Below, piece by piece: positions 35,354 through 43,697 of a stretch of DNA of 64,000 nucleotides (the stretch's first letter is position 1; the number at the start of each line of letters is the position of its first letter). The position numbers were made by a program, and so were the translations under genes. The stretch lies in the NCBI GenBank assembly GCA_963844655.1, contig CAWJPA010000006.1, forward strand, positions 124,001 to 188,000. Reading direction: 5' to 3'. The notes beneath the pieces were generated by a model. That model was not told the origin of the DNA, searched no databases, and saw only the letters and a list, made by a program, of their open reading frames with translations. The stretch is from JASHPR01 sp963844655 (GTDB lineage: Bacteria > Actinomycetota > Actinomycetes > Streptosporangiales > Streptosporangiaceae).

Positions 35354-37587
35354 CGCCGCACCTCGACGTCCTCGGGCCCGGCCGACGGCTGCTGGCAGCC
35401 GCGCTCGATCGCGACCAGGCCGACCACCGCGGTGTGGTACCTGGCCTCGATGGCCTCGTCGGTGTACGGGTTCCTGACCGGGACCGGGGTGGCACCCTTG
35501 GCGTGCCGGCCGGCGTTGATGCCCATCATCCGGTACAGGTCCGCGCTGATGACCGGCGCGATGCTGTACAGCTCCAGGTTCGCCAGCGGGGACAGATCGC
35601 GGCGGTGGATCAGCGCGGTGCCCTTGCCCTGCAGGCCAATGCCGATGCCGCTGCCGGCCAGCCGGGCCGCGGTCAGCCCGATCTGGCCCAGGTCGATGGA
35701 GCTGTTCACCCGGACCACCCGGCCACGGCAGCCCTCCTCCTCGAGCCCGGCCAGCAGCTCACCGAGCACGTCGGCCACGAGCATCCCGGACAGCGTGCGC
35801 CAGACCTCACGGCCCACGGCGGGGGACACACCGATCACCACGTCCCGCGGGTCGGTGCCCGGCATCGCGGCGCCGCGCGGAACCAGCCACTCGCCGGCGA
35901 ACCGCTGCTGCTCGGCGCGCAGGTGCGACACGTCCCGCTGCTGGCGGATGCCGTCGATCTGGGCCTGCCGCTCGGCCGTGGGCCGGTATCCCGTGCCCGG
36001 GCCTGCGTAGTCGTTGGGGTCCGTGACCGCGGACAGCACCCGCATGTCCTGATCGAAGATCGCGGCGGTCTGCAGGTAGTCCCCGCTGACGCGGGCCAGC
36101 GACATGTCCAGCAGGCGCTGCGCCTCGATGTCGAAGCCGGTCTCGTACAGCGCGCGCACCACGTCGATCGCGGTGATGCCGGCGGACTGGATGATCTGGG
36201 CGGCGCCGAGGACCGCGAGCGGGTCACCCGGCCCGAGATCCTTCGATCCCGCCGCGTCGACCACGAGGTCCACGTGGTCCGCGCCGAAATCGGCGAGCCC
36301 GAGGTAGCCGTAGACCGCGCGCACCGCCTCGGCGGCCCGGCGGCGCAGCGCCGCGAGCACGTCCTCGCCCACGCCGTTCAGCCCGCCGTCGACCCCCCAG
36401 TCACGCTGGATAACCAGGAAGTCGTCGATATCCTCGGCGTTCCACTGGCTGGGGCCGAACATGTTGTCATACCGCTGGACCGAGCCGAAGCCGCTGCAGA
36501 TGAAGTCCGACCCGGCCAGCAGGATGGGCAGGGTCCGCGACACCCGCCGCAGGTCCGACTCGGACATCAGCGAGTCGTTGCCGGAGCACGACTCCATGCC
36601 GCGGGCCATCACCATCACGTTCTCGCACATCAGCTCCCGGACCCCGCGGGGCACAGAGGACACGATGCTGGCCCCGTCGATGCCGCCGTTCTGGACGCCC
36701 TGCGACCCCAGGGCCCGCGCCAGCGACACGCAGCGCGACTCGAGGTAGAGCATGGCCCGGCCCTCGGCGTCGCCCATCAGGACCTCGGCCCCGGCGCCAG
36801 AGGACACCCGCATCTTCATGCCCCGGCTCGCGTAGGCCGACGCGAGCAGCGCCTTGGACCACGGCGTGTCGTCGCCGTCCACGAACACCGCTTCCGTGCC
36901 GTACAGGCTCACGGTCTCCGCGTAGGAGGCCAGCCCGCGCATGCCGAGCTGGAGCTCGAGGGCCTCCTCGACCGAGCACTGGACCAGGACGCCGCCGGAG
37001 GTGACGGCCGCGCCGATGGTCACGGCGACCGCGTTGCTCGGCGCGTCCCCGAGCACCGGGACCGTGGTCTCAAGCTCCCGGAAGCCGAACGCCGCGGCGG
37101 TGGCCGCGTCGGCGGCCAGCAGCATCGGGTCATCCAGGCGGTTGGTCACGTGCGCCTGGTTGGCCGGCGTGCGCCGGGCCCGCAGCTTGGCCGCGGCCAT
37201 CATCAGCTCGTGCGGCTGCAGCAGCGCCACCACGCGGGCGAGCTTGGCCGGGGTCAGGCCGCCGGCCAGTTCGACCAGTGAGCGGCGCGGCACGCCGGGA
37301 TCGACCATCAGCCGGGCGACCGCGATATCGTCGAGCGCCATCGCCTCGGGGGCAGCGGCCAGGTCGAGGCCGTGCCGGGCGATGAACTCGTCGATCACGT
37401 CGAACTCGTGCGCGGGGCGGCCGTCGAGCTCGGCGACCCGCCCGTCGCGCACGATCAGCGATGGCTCAGGATCAGCCGGGCTGGCCAGCGAGGCCAGGCC
37501 AAGCTCGGGGTTCTCGAACGCGAATCCGTCGAGGTTAACCGGCTGGCCGTCCATGAGCCGGACGCGGCCGATGGGCTGGTGGGTCAC
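35350..37587 (-). CDS. B12-dependent diol dehydratase, fused large and medium subunits
   Basis: 745 residues. Residues 1 to about 560 are the large-subunit TIM barrel that binds adenosylcobalamin and the diol (PVNLDGFAFENPELGLAS, SCSGNDSLMSESDLRR, IQRDWGVDGG). From about 590 the medium-subunit fold follows (DVVIGVSPAVGREVWRTLSG). The enzyme converts a 1,2-diol to an aldehyde by a radical route. Fusion of these subunits is a known actinobacterial arrangement. GTG 37587 has GGGGAG upstream, and a -10 TAGCAT with -35 TCGACA overlaps the operator at 37619. Confidence 0.87.
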   Translation of the reverse strand: MTHQPIGRVRLMDGQPVNLDGFAFENPELGLASLASPADPEPSLIVRDGRVAELDGRPAHEFDVIDEFIARHGLDLAAAPEAMALDDIAVARLMVDPGVPRRSLVELAGGLTPAKLARVVALLQPHELMMAAAKLRARRTPANQAHVTNRLDDPMLLAADAATAAAFGFRELETTVPVLGDAPSNAVAVTIGAAVTSGGVLVQCSVEEALELQLGMRGLASYAETVSLYGTEAVFVDGDDTPWSKALLASAYASRGMKMRVSSGAGAEVLMGDAEGRAMLYLESRCVSLARALGSQGVQNGGIDGASIVSSVPRGVRELMCENVMVMARGMESCSGNDSLMSESDLRRVSRTLPILLAGSDFICSGFGSVQRYDNMFGPSQWNAEDIDDFLVIQRDWGVDGGLNGVGEDVLAALRRRAAEAVRAVYGYLGLADFGADHVDLVVDAAGSKDLGPGDPLAVLGAAQIIQSAGITAIDVVRALYETGFDIEAQRLLDMSLARVSGDYLQTAAIFDQDMRVLSAVTDPNDYAGPGTGYRPTAERQAQIDGIRQQRDVSHLRAEQQRFAGEWLVPRGAAMPGTDPRDVVIGVSPAVGREVWRTLSGMLVADVLGELLAGLEEEGCRGRVVRVNSSIDLGQIGLTAARLAGSGIGIGLQGKGTALIHRRDLSPLANLELYSIAPVISADLYRMMGINAGRHAKGATPVPVRNPYTDEAIEARYHTAVVGLVAIERGCQQPSAGPEDVEVRR

Positions 37588-37595
37588 GCTCCCCG

Positions 37596-37624
37596 ATGCT
37601 AGTTCGGGCTACTTTGACTGTCGA
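37596..37624 (-). promoter_or_regulatory. Promoter of the diol dehydratase operon
   Basis: Minus-strand TCGACA (37624-37619), a 17-base spacer and TAGCAT (37601-37596) give a near-consensus promoter whose start would fall at or just before GTG 37587. The -35 lies inside the operator-like palindrome. Confidence 0.55.
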
Positions 37625-37633
37625 CTGTTAACA
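37619..37633. promoter_or_regulatory. Putative GntR operator, site 3
   Basis: TGTCGACTGTTAACA, the full TGTYRAC-N-GTYRACA repeat. It covers the -35 of the leftward dehydratase promoter. On the + strand TACTTT (37610-37615) lies just before it, so the site could also control the EamA gene at 37700. Confidence 0.6.
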
Positions 37634-37699
37634 GCGCCAGGTTCCGGCCGCAGGCTGAGGGCTGGCTCCGCAACGGCGAGAGGCAGGGGGTAGCCGCCG

Positions 37700-38569
37700 A
37701 TGGTCTTCGCGCTCTGCGCCGCGGTGCTCTGGGGCGCGGCCGACTTCCTGGGCGCGATGAGCACCCGGCGGGCGGGCCTGCTGGCCACGATCGCCGTCGG
37801 CCAGGCGGTGGCCTGCCTCGCGCTGGGCCTGATCGCGCTGGCCCCGGTGCCGGTCAGCCGCCCGGGGACCGGCGATCTGGTCACGCTGGCGGTCAGCGGC
37901 CTGCTGGGCGTGATCTCGTTTGTGGGCTTCTACCGGGCCCTGCAGCTCGGGCCGGTCTCCCTGGTCAGCCCGATGTTCTCGGCCTATTCGGTCGTCGCCG
38001 TGATCCTGGCCGTGGTCTTCGGCGGCGAGCGGCTGGCCCCGGCCGCGATCGCCGGCGTGACGCTGACGATCGGGGGCGTGATCCTGGTGTCCGCGGTCGG
38101 GCCGTCCGATGCCGGGCTCGACCCCCAGCAGGCCCGCAGGGGCCACCGCGACGGCGTGCCGTACGCGCTGGTGGCGATGGTGTGCTGGGGAGTGGCTATC
38201 TACCTGCTGGGCCGGACGTCGGAGGACCTCGGCTGGTTTCTCCCTGTCGCGGTCTCCCGGGCCGTGACGTTCACGGTCTTCCTCACGGCCGCGGCCGTGG
38301 TGTTCCTGCGCCGCCCCGGCGCCCGCCCCCGCCCGCGCACGCTGCTGCTGCCCGGGGTAGCCGGGTTCCTCGACGTGATCGGGTTCCTGGCCTACGCCCG
38401 GGCGACCACTGTGGCCTCGGTGGCGGTGACCGCCACGGCATCCGCGTGCTTTCCGCTGATCGTCATCGCCGGCGGGCTGGTGGTGTTCCGCGAGCGGCTG
38501 CACGGGCGGCAGATCCTGGGCACCGCCATGACCCTGGCCGGACTGGTCATCCTGGGCCTGAGCCGGTGA
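37700..38569 (+). CDS. EamA/DMT-family transporter
   Basis: 289 residues with about ten membrane helices as two EamA repeats (ALCAAVLWGAADF and a second repeat from ALVAMVCWGVAIY). It is probably an exporter or importer of a small metabolite. It is divergent from the diol dehydratase operon, and the operator-like site lies 67 bases before its ATG, so it may move the regulon's substrate or a toxic aldehyde or alcohol. Confidence 0.85.
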   Translation: MVFALCAAVLWGAADFLGAMSTRRAGLLATIAVGQAVACLALGLIALAPVPVSRPGTGDLVTLAVSGLLGVISFVGFYRALQLGPVSLVSPMFSAYSVVAVILAVVFGGERLAPAAIAGVTLTIGGVILVSAVGPSDAGLDPQQARRGHRDGVPYALVAMVCWGVAIYLLGRTSEDLGWFLPVAVSRAVTFTVFLTAAAVVFLRRPGARPRPRTLLLPGVAGFLDVIGFLAYARATTVASVAVTATASACFPLIVIAGGLVVFRERLHGRQILGTAMTLAGLVILGLSR

Positions 38570-38578
38570 CGCCTGCGC

Positions 38579-39349
38579 TCAGGGCAGCGCGATCGTGGTG
38601 CCGCCGTCCACGCTCAGCACCGAGCCGGTCATCGACTCCATGCCGGCCAGGAACAGGACCGCGCGGGCGATCTCGCCCGGCGCGATGATCCGGCCCATCG
38701 GCAGCGTCTCCGCCACCGCCGCAACCGCGTCACCCGTATCCTCGAAGCCGCCGTAGCTGGCCGACGCGAGATCGTCGTACAGGTGCTGGGTGCCGACCGG
38801 CCCGGGGGCGAGGGCGTTGACCCGGACGTCGGGGGCCAGGTCCACGGCGAGCTGCCGGGTCAGGTTGACCACGCCGCCCATGGCCGCGCAGTAGGCGGCC
38901 CAGCCGCCGCGGAAGCCGAGCAGCCCGGCGTCCGAGGCCATGGTCACGACGCAGCCGCGGGTCTCGGCCAGCGCGGGCGCACCCGCCTGGACGCAGAAGA
39001 ACGTGCCCTTGAGGTGAGTGTCGATGGTGCGGTCCCACATGTCCTCGGTGACCTCGGCCACGGGCGCCGCCTCGTAGCTGCCGGCGTTCGTGAACAGCAC
39101 GTCGAGGCGCCCGAAGGACTCCAGCGCGGCATCCACCGCGGCCCGGCAGCCCGGCACCGTGCTCACATCGGCGGCCATCGTCCGCAGCCGGTCCGGGCTG
39201 GACAGCTCGGCCTGGGCCGCGGACAGCGAGCTCTCGCTGCGCCCGGTGATCAGGACGGATGCGCCGGCGCCGAGAAACCGCTCCGCGGTGGCCAGGCCGA
39301 TGCCCCGCGACCCGCCCGTGATCAGGACAGTGCGGCCCTCCCAGTCCAT
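38579..39349 (-). CDS. SDR-family protein with catalytic Lys replaced by Met
   Basis: 256 residues with TGGSRGIG, TNAGSY, a Ser in TMASDAG and the C-terminal VDGG. The catalytic Tyr is present, but YxxxK reads YCAAM (Met codon at 38881-38879). The nearest relative in the window (30252-31037) reads YCAAK in the same context. Lys to Met is a single base change and should abolish or weaken activity. ATG 39349 follows GGAGGAGG. Its stop lies 9 bp from that of EamA. Confidence 0.75.
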   Translation of the reverse strand: MDWEGRTVLITGGSRGIGLATAERFLGAGASVLITGRSESSLSAAQAELSSPDRLRTMAADVSTVPGCRAAVDAALESFGRLDVLFTNAGSYEAAPVAEVTEDMWDRTIDTHLKGTFFCVQAGAPALAETRGCVVTMASDAGLLGFRGGWAAYCAAMGGVVNLTRQLAVDLAPDVRVNALAPGPVGTQHLYDDLASASYGGFEDTGDAVAAVAETLPMGRIIAPGEIARAVLFLAGMESMTGSVLSVDGGTTIALP

Positions 39350-39503
39350 CCGTGCCTCCTCCAGATCGTGTGTGCCCGGCAATGATCGCATTTGCCGGAC
39401 GCCGCCCCGGCGAGAATATAATCGCCTATTCCCCGGTCCCGGGGCCGGCAAGATCGGTCACCAGGCCGCTGACGTGCGGATTCTCAGTTGAGGAGACCAG
39501 CGA

Positions 39504-40454
39504 GTGCCACACTACCTGCCCGAGGATTCGCTCCAGTCGCCGCGTTTTACCGGAATCCCGACCTTCGCCAGGCTCCCGTACGTGCGCACGCTGGAAGACG
39601 TCGACCTCGTGGTCATCGGCGTCCCGTTCGACACCGCCACGACCTACCGCACGGGAGGCCGGTTCGGCCCGAACGCCGTGCGCTCGGCGGCCGTCATGCT
39701 CCGGCCCTTCAACCCGGCCCAGGAGGTCAATCCCTTCGAGATCCTGTCCTGCGTCGACTACGGCGACATCGCGATCGTGCCCGGGTCGACCCCCCGGTCG
39801 TATGAGGCGATCGAGCGCGAGGTCACCCCCGTGGTCGAGGCCGGGGTGATCCCCCTGCTCATCGGCGGGGACCACGCGTGCACGCTGCCGCACCTGCGCG
39901 CCACGCGGTCCAAGGGCCCGGTGGCCGTGATCATGTTCGACTCGCACACCGACGCCTGGGACACCCACTTCGGCGAGAAGTACACCCACGGGACCTGGAT
40001 GCGCCGCGCGATCGAAGAGGGACTCGTGGACACGGAGCATTCGATCGAGGTCGGGCTGCGCGGCCAGCTCTACGACAGCGCCGACTGGACAGTCCTGACC
40101 GACGAGCTCGGCCTGGACTACGTTCCCTGCCGCGACATGCTGCGGGACGGCATCGACGCGGTCGCCGCCCGGATCCGCAGCCGGGTGGGTGACCGCCCGG
40201 CCTTCATCAGCTTCGACATCGACGTGGTGGACCCGGCGTTCGCCCCCGGCACCGGCACACCCGAGGCCGGCGGGATCTCGTCGGCCCAGGCGCTCGAGCT
40301 CATCCGCGGCCTGCATGGCATCGACTTCGTCGGGTTCGACGTGGTCGAGGTGATCCCGGCCTACGACCCGGGCGGGGTCACCGCCACGCTGAGCGCGAAC
40401 CTGGCCTTCGAGATGATCAGCCTGGCCGCGGTGTGGCGGCGGGACCGGTCGTGA
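39504..40454 (+). CDS. Arginase/agmatinase-family ureohydrolase
   Basis: 316 residues. The manganese ligands are H124 (GGDH), D146, H148, D150 (DSHTD) and D238/D240 (SFDIDVVDP), so the active site is complete; the Ser in DSHTD replaces the usual Ala. It hydrolyses a guanidino group to urea plus amine or acid; the substrate (agmatine, guanidinobutyrate, guanidine or other) cannot be told. GTG 39504 follows GAGGAG. It is divergent from the SDR at 39349. Confidence 0.83.
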   Translation: MPHYLPEDSLQSPRFTGIPTFARLPYVRTLEDVDLVVIGVPFDTATTYRTGGRFGPNAVRSAAVMLRPFNPAQEVNPFEILSCVDYGDIAIVPGSTPRSYEAIEREVTPVVEAGVIPLLIGGDHACTLPHLRATRSKGPVAVIMFDSHTDAWDTHFGEKYTHGTWMRRAIEEGLVDTEHSIEVGLRGQLYDSADWTVLTDELGLDYVPCRDMLRDGIDAVAARIRSRVGDRPAFISFDIDVVDPAFAPGTGTPEAGGISSAQALELIRGLHGIDFVGFDVVEVIPAYDPGGVTATLSANLAFEMISLAAVWRRDRS

Positions 40455-40470
40455 TCTAGCTGGCGGCGGG

Positions 40471-41265
40471 CTACCGGTTCACGTCCTCGACCTGCTCGTA
40501 CCAGCGCACCCGCTCGCCGACCCGGGCGCGCATCTTCCACCGCTGGGACTTGGGCGCGCGCTCGATCATGCCGTTCAGCGCGGTGGCCCGGGTTCGCACG
40601 AGCTCGCCGACCTCGGCAGGCAGGGCGGGGAACCGCTCCACGCTGGCAGCGATGTTCGTCAGGTTCGCCTGCGTCGTGTAGCAGAAACCCCAGTCTTTCC
40701 GCATGATGTCCGCGACGTAGTCCCCGTTGATCCCGTCCGTGCCGGCCCGGCCCACGTCATGCTCGGCCAGCAGCACGATGGAGTCGATGAGATCGTTCTC
40801 GGTGAACTCGTGAATCTGCAGCTTCGTCAGCAGCAGGTCGGTCAGGTCGACGGTCTGATCGTGAAGGTCGAGCCGGCCGCCGAACTGAATGGTGTGCGCC
40901 ATGACCAGTTCGTCGAAGAAGACGTCAACCTTCAGACCGTTCGCGTGATTCTCATAGACGAACCGCTTGATGCCGAATTCCTGGGCCATGCGGATATCGG
41001 GATCAAGAACGTAGCCGCGCTCCTCGAGCATCGCGGCGATGCCCTTCTTCTGCTTCGAGTAGGCCAACAGGTCGATATCGCGGTAAGGGCGCCGGCCCAT
41101 CTCCCGCAGCAACGGCGCACGGACGGGGCAGCGGGCCCGGATGGCCAGCGACCCGGCGAGCCGGATAGTGAGCGATCGCTGCACCGCGATCCCCATCAGC
41201 TCGTCGGCCTCGGCCAGCACCGCCTCGGATCGGGTGATCTCATCAGACTCGCCAGCGCCGCTCAT
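40471..41265 (-). CDS. Nucleotidyltransferase-fold protein
   Basis: 264 residues. LAGSLAIRARCP and RRPYRDIDLLAYS resemble the GS...DxD core of nucleotidyltransferases, followed by DVFFDELVMAHTIQF and a helical C-terminal half. It may be a standalone nucleotide transferase, perhaps of the HEPN/MNT or aminoglycoside-modifying kind, but no HEPN partner is adjacent. ATG 41265 has a GGGAG site upstream. Specific function unknown. Confidence 0.6.
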   Translation of the reverse strand: MSGAGESDEITRSEAVLAEADELMGIAVQRSLTIRLAGSLAIRARCPVRAPLLREMGRRPYRDIDLLAYSKQKKGIAAMLEERGYVLDPDIRMAQEFGIKRFVYENHANGLKVDVFFDELVMAHTIQFGGRLDLHDQTVDLTDLLLTKLQIHEFTENDLIDSIVLLAEHDVGRAGTDGINGDYVADIMRKDWGFCYTTQANLTNIAASVERFPALPAEVGELVRTRATALNGMIERAPKSQRWKMRARVGERVRWYEQVEDVNR

Positions 41266-41297
41266 ATAGCGATCTCCCTCGACGGTCAGTGGATATC

Positions 41298-41324
41298 GGT
41301 GGCACCGAGGTACCCTCTGCCACC
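41298..41324. repeat. Imperfect 27-bp palindrome in a divergent intergenic region
   Basis: GGTGGCA (41298-41304) and TGCCACC (41318-41324) are exact inverted repeats around a GAGGTACCCTC core that is itself nearly symmetrical. It lies between the nucleotidyltransferase (-) and the hydroxyacid dehydrogenase (+) and may be an operator for one or both. Confidence 0.4.
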
Positions 41325-41355
41325 CGCCATCATGGAACATACGCCAGGAGATCGA

Positions 41356-41394
41356 ATGATGACCCAACGGGATGCCGCAGAGTATCATGCCTGA
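41356..41394 (+). CDS. Possible 12-residue leader micro-ORF
   Basis: ATG 41356 is preceded by AGGAG at 5 bases and encodes MMTQRDAAEYHA before TGA, 52 bp upstream of the dehydrogenase start. The good ribosome site is the only support; it may be an attenuating leader or chance. Confidence 0.22.
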   Translation: MMTQRDAAEYHA

Positions 41395-41446
41395 CCCGCC
41401 CGGCCGCGGCGGCCAGGCAGCAGGTCAGCGGGCCCAAGGAGGCCAT

Positions 41447-42451
41447 ATGCCAGTCGCAGATTCATCCGTGGTGGCCATACTCGGTGCGTCCGCCGCTGAC
41501 CCGCCGCCCGGCCTGGAGCAGGTCATCCCCGGATGCGATCTCCGCTTTGCCGAAACCAGCGACCAGCTCACGGCCGCAGCCGACGCGGAGGTGGCCTATA
41601 TCTGGCCGCCGCGGGCCGACTGGCTGTCAGCGCACTGGGGCTGGAGCTCCCGGCTCAGGTGGATTGCCACATCCACGGTCGGCGTCGACTGGCTCCTGTT
41701 CCCCGAGCTGGTCAGCAGCGACGTGATCATTACGAACTCGGCCGGGTTGTTCGACGACGCCATGGCCGAGTACGCGCTGGCTCTGGTCGCGGCCGTGCGC
41801 GCCGACCTGCACACCACGCTCCGCCTGCAGCAGGGCCGTGAGTGGGTGCACCGCGAGATCACCCGCCTGGCCGGCAGCCAGGTCATCGTGGCCGGGGTGG
41901 GCGGGATCGGCCGGGCGATCGCGGGCCTGCTGGCCCGGGCCGGGGCCAGCGTGACCTGCGTGGGCCGCAGCGGCCGGACCGACCCCGAGCTCGGCTGGAT
42001 CGCGCCCGTTGCCGACCTGGGCCTGCTGCTGCCCTCGGCCGACTTTGTCATCCTCGCGCTCCCGCTGACCCCGGCCACCGCCGGGCTGATCGGATCCGCG
42101 GCACTGGCCCGGATGGGGCCCGGCAGCTGGCTGATCAACCTAGGCCGCGGCGGCCTGGTCGATGAGCAGGCCCTGATCGGCGCCCTGCGCGACGGGGTGA
42201 TCGGGGGCGCCGCGCTCGACGTCTTCGAGCATGAGCCGCTGCCCTCCGCGTCACCGCTGTGGACGCTGCCGAACGTCATCGTGTCCCCGCATATGTCGGC
42301 GGATTTCCAGGGCTGGGAACAGGCGCTCGTGAATCTGTTCCTCCGGCAGCTGGCCAGCTACCGGGCCGGTCAGCCGCTGGCCAACGTCGTCGACAAGGAA
42401 CTCGGCTTCGTCACCGCTGGGCCGCGGCCCGCTCGACGTCCTCTCGGGTGA
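41447..42451 (+). CDS. D-2-hydroxyacid dehydrogenase
   Basis: 334 residues of the D-isomer-specific 2-hydroxyacid dehydrogenase family: VAGVGGIGRAIAGLL for NAD(P) binding, NLGRGGLVDE with the catalytic Arg, and SPHMSAD with the catalytic His. It reduces a 2-keto acid or oxidises a hydroxy acid. ATG 41447 follows AAGGAGG. Its last 41 bases overlap the end of the lipoyl-domain gene on the other strand. Confidence 0.85.
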   Translation: MPVADSSVVAILGASAADPPPGLEQVIPGCDLRFAETSDQLTAAADAEVAYIWPPRADWLSAHWGWSSRLRWIATSTVGVDWLLFPELVSSDVIITNSAGLFDDAMAEYALALVAAVRADLHTTLRLQQGREWVHREITRLAGSQVIVAGVGGIGRAIAGLLARAGASVTCVGRSGRTDPELGWIAPVADLGLLLPSADFVILALPLTPATAGLIGSAALARMGPGSWLINLGRGGLVDEQALIGALRDGVIGGAALDVFEHEPLPSASPLWTLPNVIVSPHMSADFQGWEQALVNLFLRQLASYRAGQPLANVVDKELGFVTAGPRPARRPLG

Positions 42452-42902
42452 TCCGGCCGTCCGGCCCGGTCCCCGTCACGGCGGCCAGGTCGACGCCCAG
42501 GTCGGCGGCGATACGCCGGGCGAGGGGCGAGGCGGGAGCACCGGCGCGTCCCGGGGCGGCCGGAGGGGCGCTGGGCCGGGGCGGCGGACTGACAGGCTGG
42601 GCCGGGACGGGGCTGGGCGGCTGCGAGTCACCAGGCTGGTACAGGCGGCAGGCGGCGGCGTCCTCGTCCGGCTGGCCGATCACGGCGATCGGCGCCCCGA
42701 CCGGCACCGTGCTCCCGGGCTGGATGCAGCGCAGCAGCACGCCCGCGTACGGGGACTCCACCGCCACGGTCAGCTTCTCGGTCTCCACCTCGCAGATCGG
42801 CTGGCCGACGGCGACCTCCGCGCCGGTCTCGCAGAGCCAGGCCTCCAGGAATCCCTCCTCCATCGTGAGGCCGAGCTTGGGCATCACCAGGATCTCTGCC
42901 AT
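42411..42902 (-). CDS. Lipoyl + peripheral-subunit-binding protein (E2 without catalytic core)
   Basis: 163 residues. Residues 1-78 are a lipoyl domain with the lipoylated K43 in VETEKLTVAVES. A Pro/Ala-rich linker follows, then a peripheral-subunit-binding domain (SPLARRIAADLGVDLAAVTG to about 160). The 2-oxoacid acyltransferase domain, normally about 230 residues, is absent, and no other gene here supplies it. It may swing acyl groups between this cluster's E1 and another E2 core, or only dock E3. ATG 42902 is the start; the SDR and E1 genes lie upstream. Confidence 0.78.
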   Translation of the reverse strand: MAEILVMPKLGLTMEEGFLEAWLCETGAEVAVGQPICEVETEKLTVAVESPYAGVLLRCIQPGSTVPVGAPIAVIGQPDEDAAACRLYQPGDSQPPSPVPAQPVSPPPRPSAPPAAPGRAGAPASPLARRIAADLGVDLAAVTGTGPDGRITREDVERAAAQR

Positions 42903-42947
42903 CGGCTTCCCTCCGTGATCGCGCCGCGCTGCCGTGAGCCATGAAGG

Positions 42948-43697
42948 CTACGAGAAGACCGTCCCGCCGTCGACGTTGATGGCCTGGCCGGTCACCGAGC
43001 GGCTGGCGTGCAGGAAGGCGACGGCCAGGGCGATGTCCTCCGGGGTCTGCGGCCGGTGGATCGCCTGCATGTCCAGCAGGCCGTCGACCGGCATGTCCCA
43101 CTTGCTGGCCACTTCCTCGATCATCTGCGTGAGCACGACGCCGGGGCAGACGGCGTTGACCGTGATCTGGTGGGGTGCGAGCTCGCGGGCCAGGGCCTGG
43201 GTGAAGCCGACGATCGCGAACTTGGACGCCGCGTAGTGCGCCAGGCCGGGTTCGCCGATCTTCCCGGCGATCGAGGCAATCGAGATGATCGAGGCCAGGC
43301 CCGCCTCGATCATGGTCCGGGCCGCGGCCCGGGAGACGAGGAAGGTGCCGGTCGCGTTCACGTCGAGCACGCGGCGCCACTCCCGGGCCTCGAGATCCAC
43401 CACGTGGGCCACCGACAGCACGCCGGCACCGTTGACCACCAGGTCGAGCCCGCCCAGCTGGGCCGCTGCCCAGGAGATCCCCGCCTGCACCCCAGCCTCG
43501 TCGGTGACGTCCATCCGGGCCGACCACGAGGTCCCGCCTGCGGCCTGGATGAGCCGCGCCGTCTCCGCCGCGCCGTCGGCGTTAACGTCGAGGGCCACCA
43601 CGCGGGCGCCCCATCCGGCCAGGCTGAGCGCGATGCCCCGGCCCAGGCCCCGGCCGGCGCCGGTCACCACCGCCGCGCAGCCGTCCAGCTCAGGCAA
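42948..43697 (-). CDS. SDR-family oxidoreductase (acetoin/diacetyl-reductase-like)
   Basis: 249 residues with TGAGRGLG, NGAGVLS, SIASIAG and YAASK. By position between E1beta and the lipoyl protein it could be an acetoin, diol or diacetyl reductase feeding the dehydrogenase; this is inference. TTG 43697 overlaps the E1beta stop, so expression is coupled. Confidence 0.83.
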   Translation of the reverse strand: MPELDGCAAVVTGAGRGLGRGIALSLAGWGARVVALDVNADGAAETARLIQAAGGTSWSARMDVTDEAGVQAGISWAAAQLGGLDLVVNGAGVLSVAHVVDLEAREWRRVLDVNATGTFLVSRAAARTMIEAGLASIISIASIAGKIGEPGLAHYAASKFAIVGFTQALARELAPHQITVNAVCPGVVLTQMIEEVASKWDMPVDGLLDMQAIHRPQTPEDIALAVAFLHASRSVTGQAINVDGGTVFS

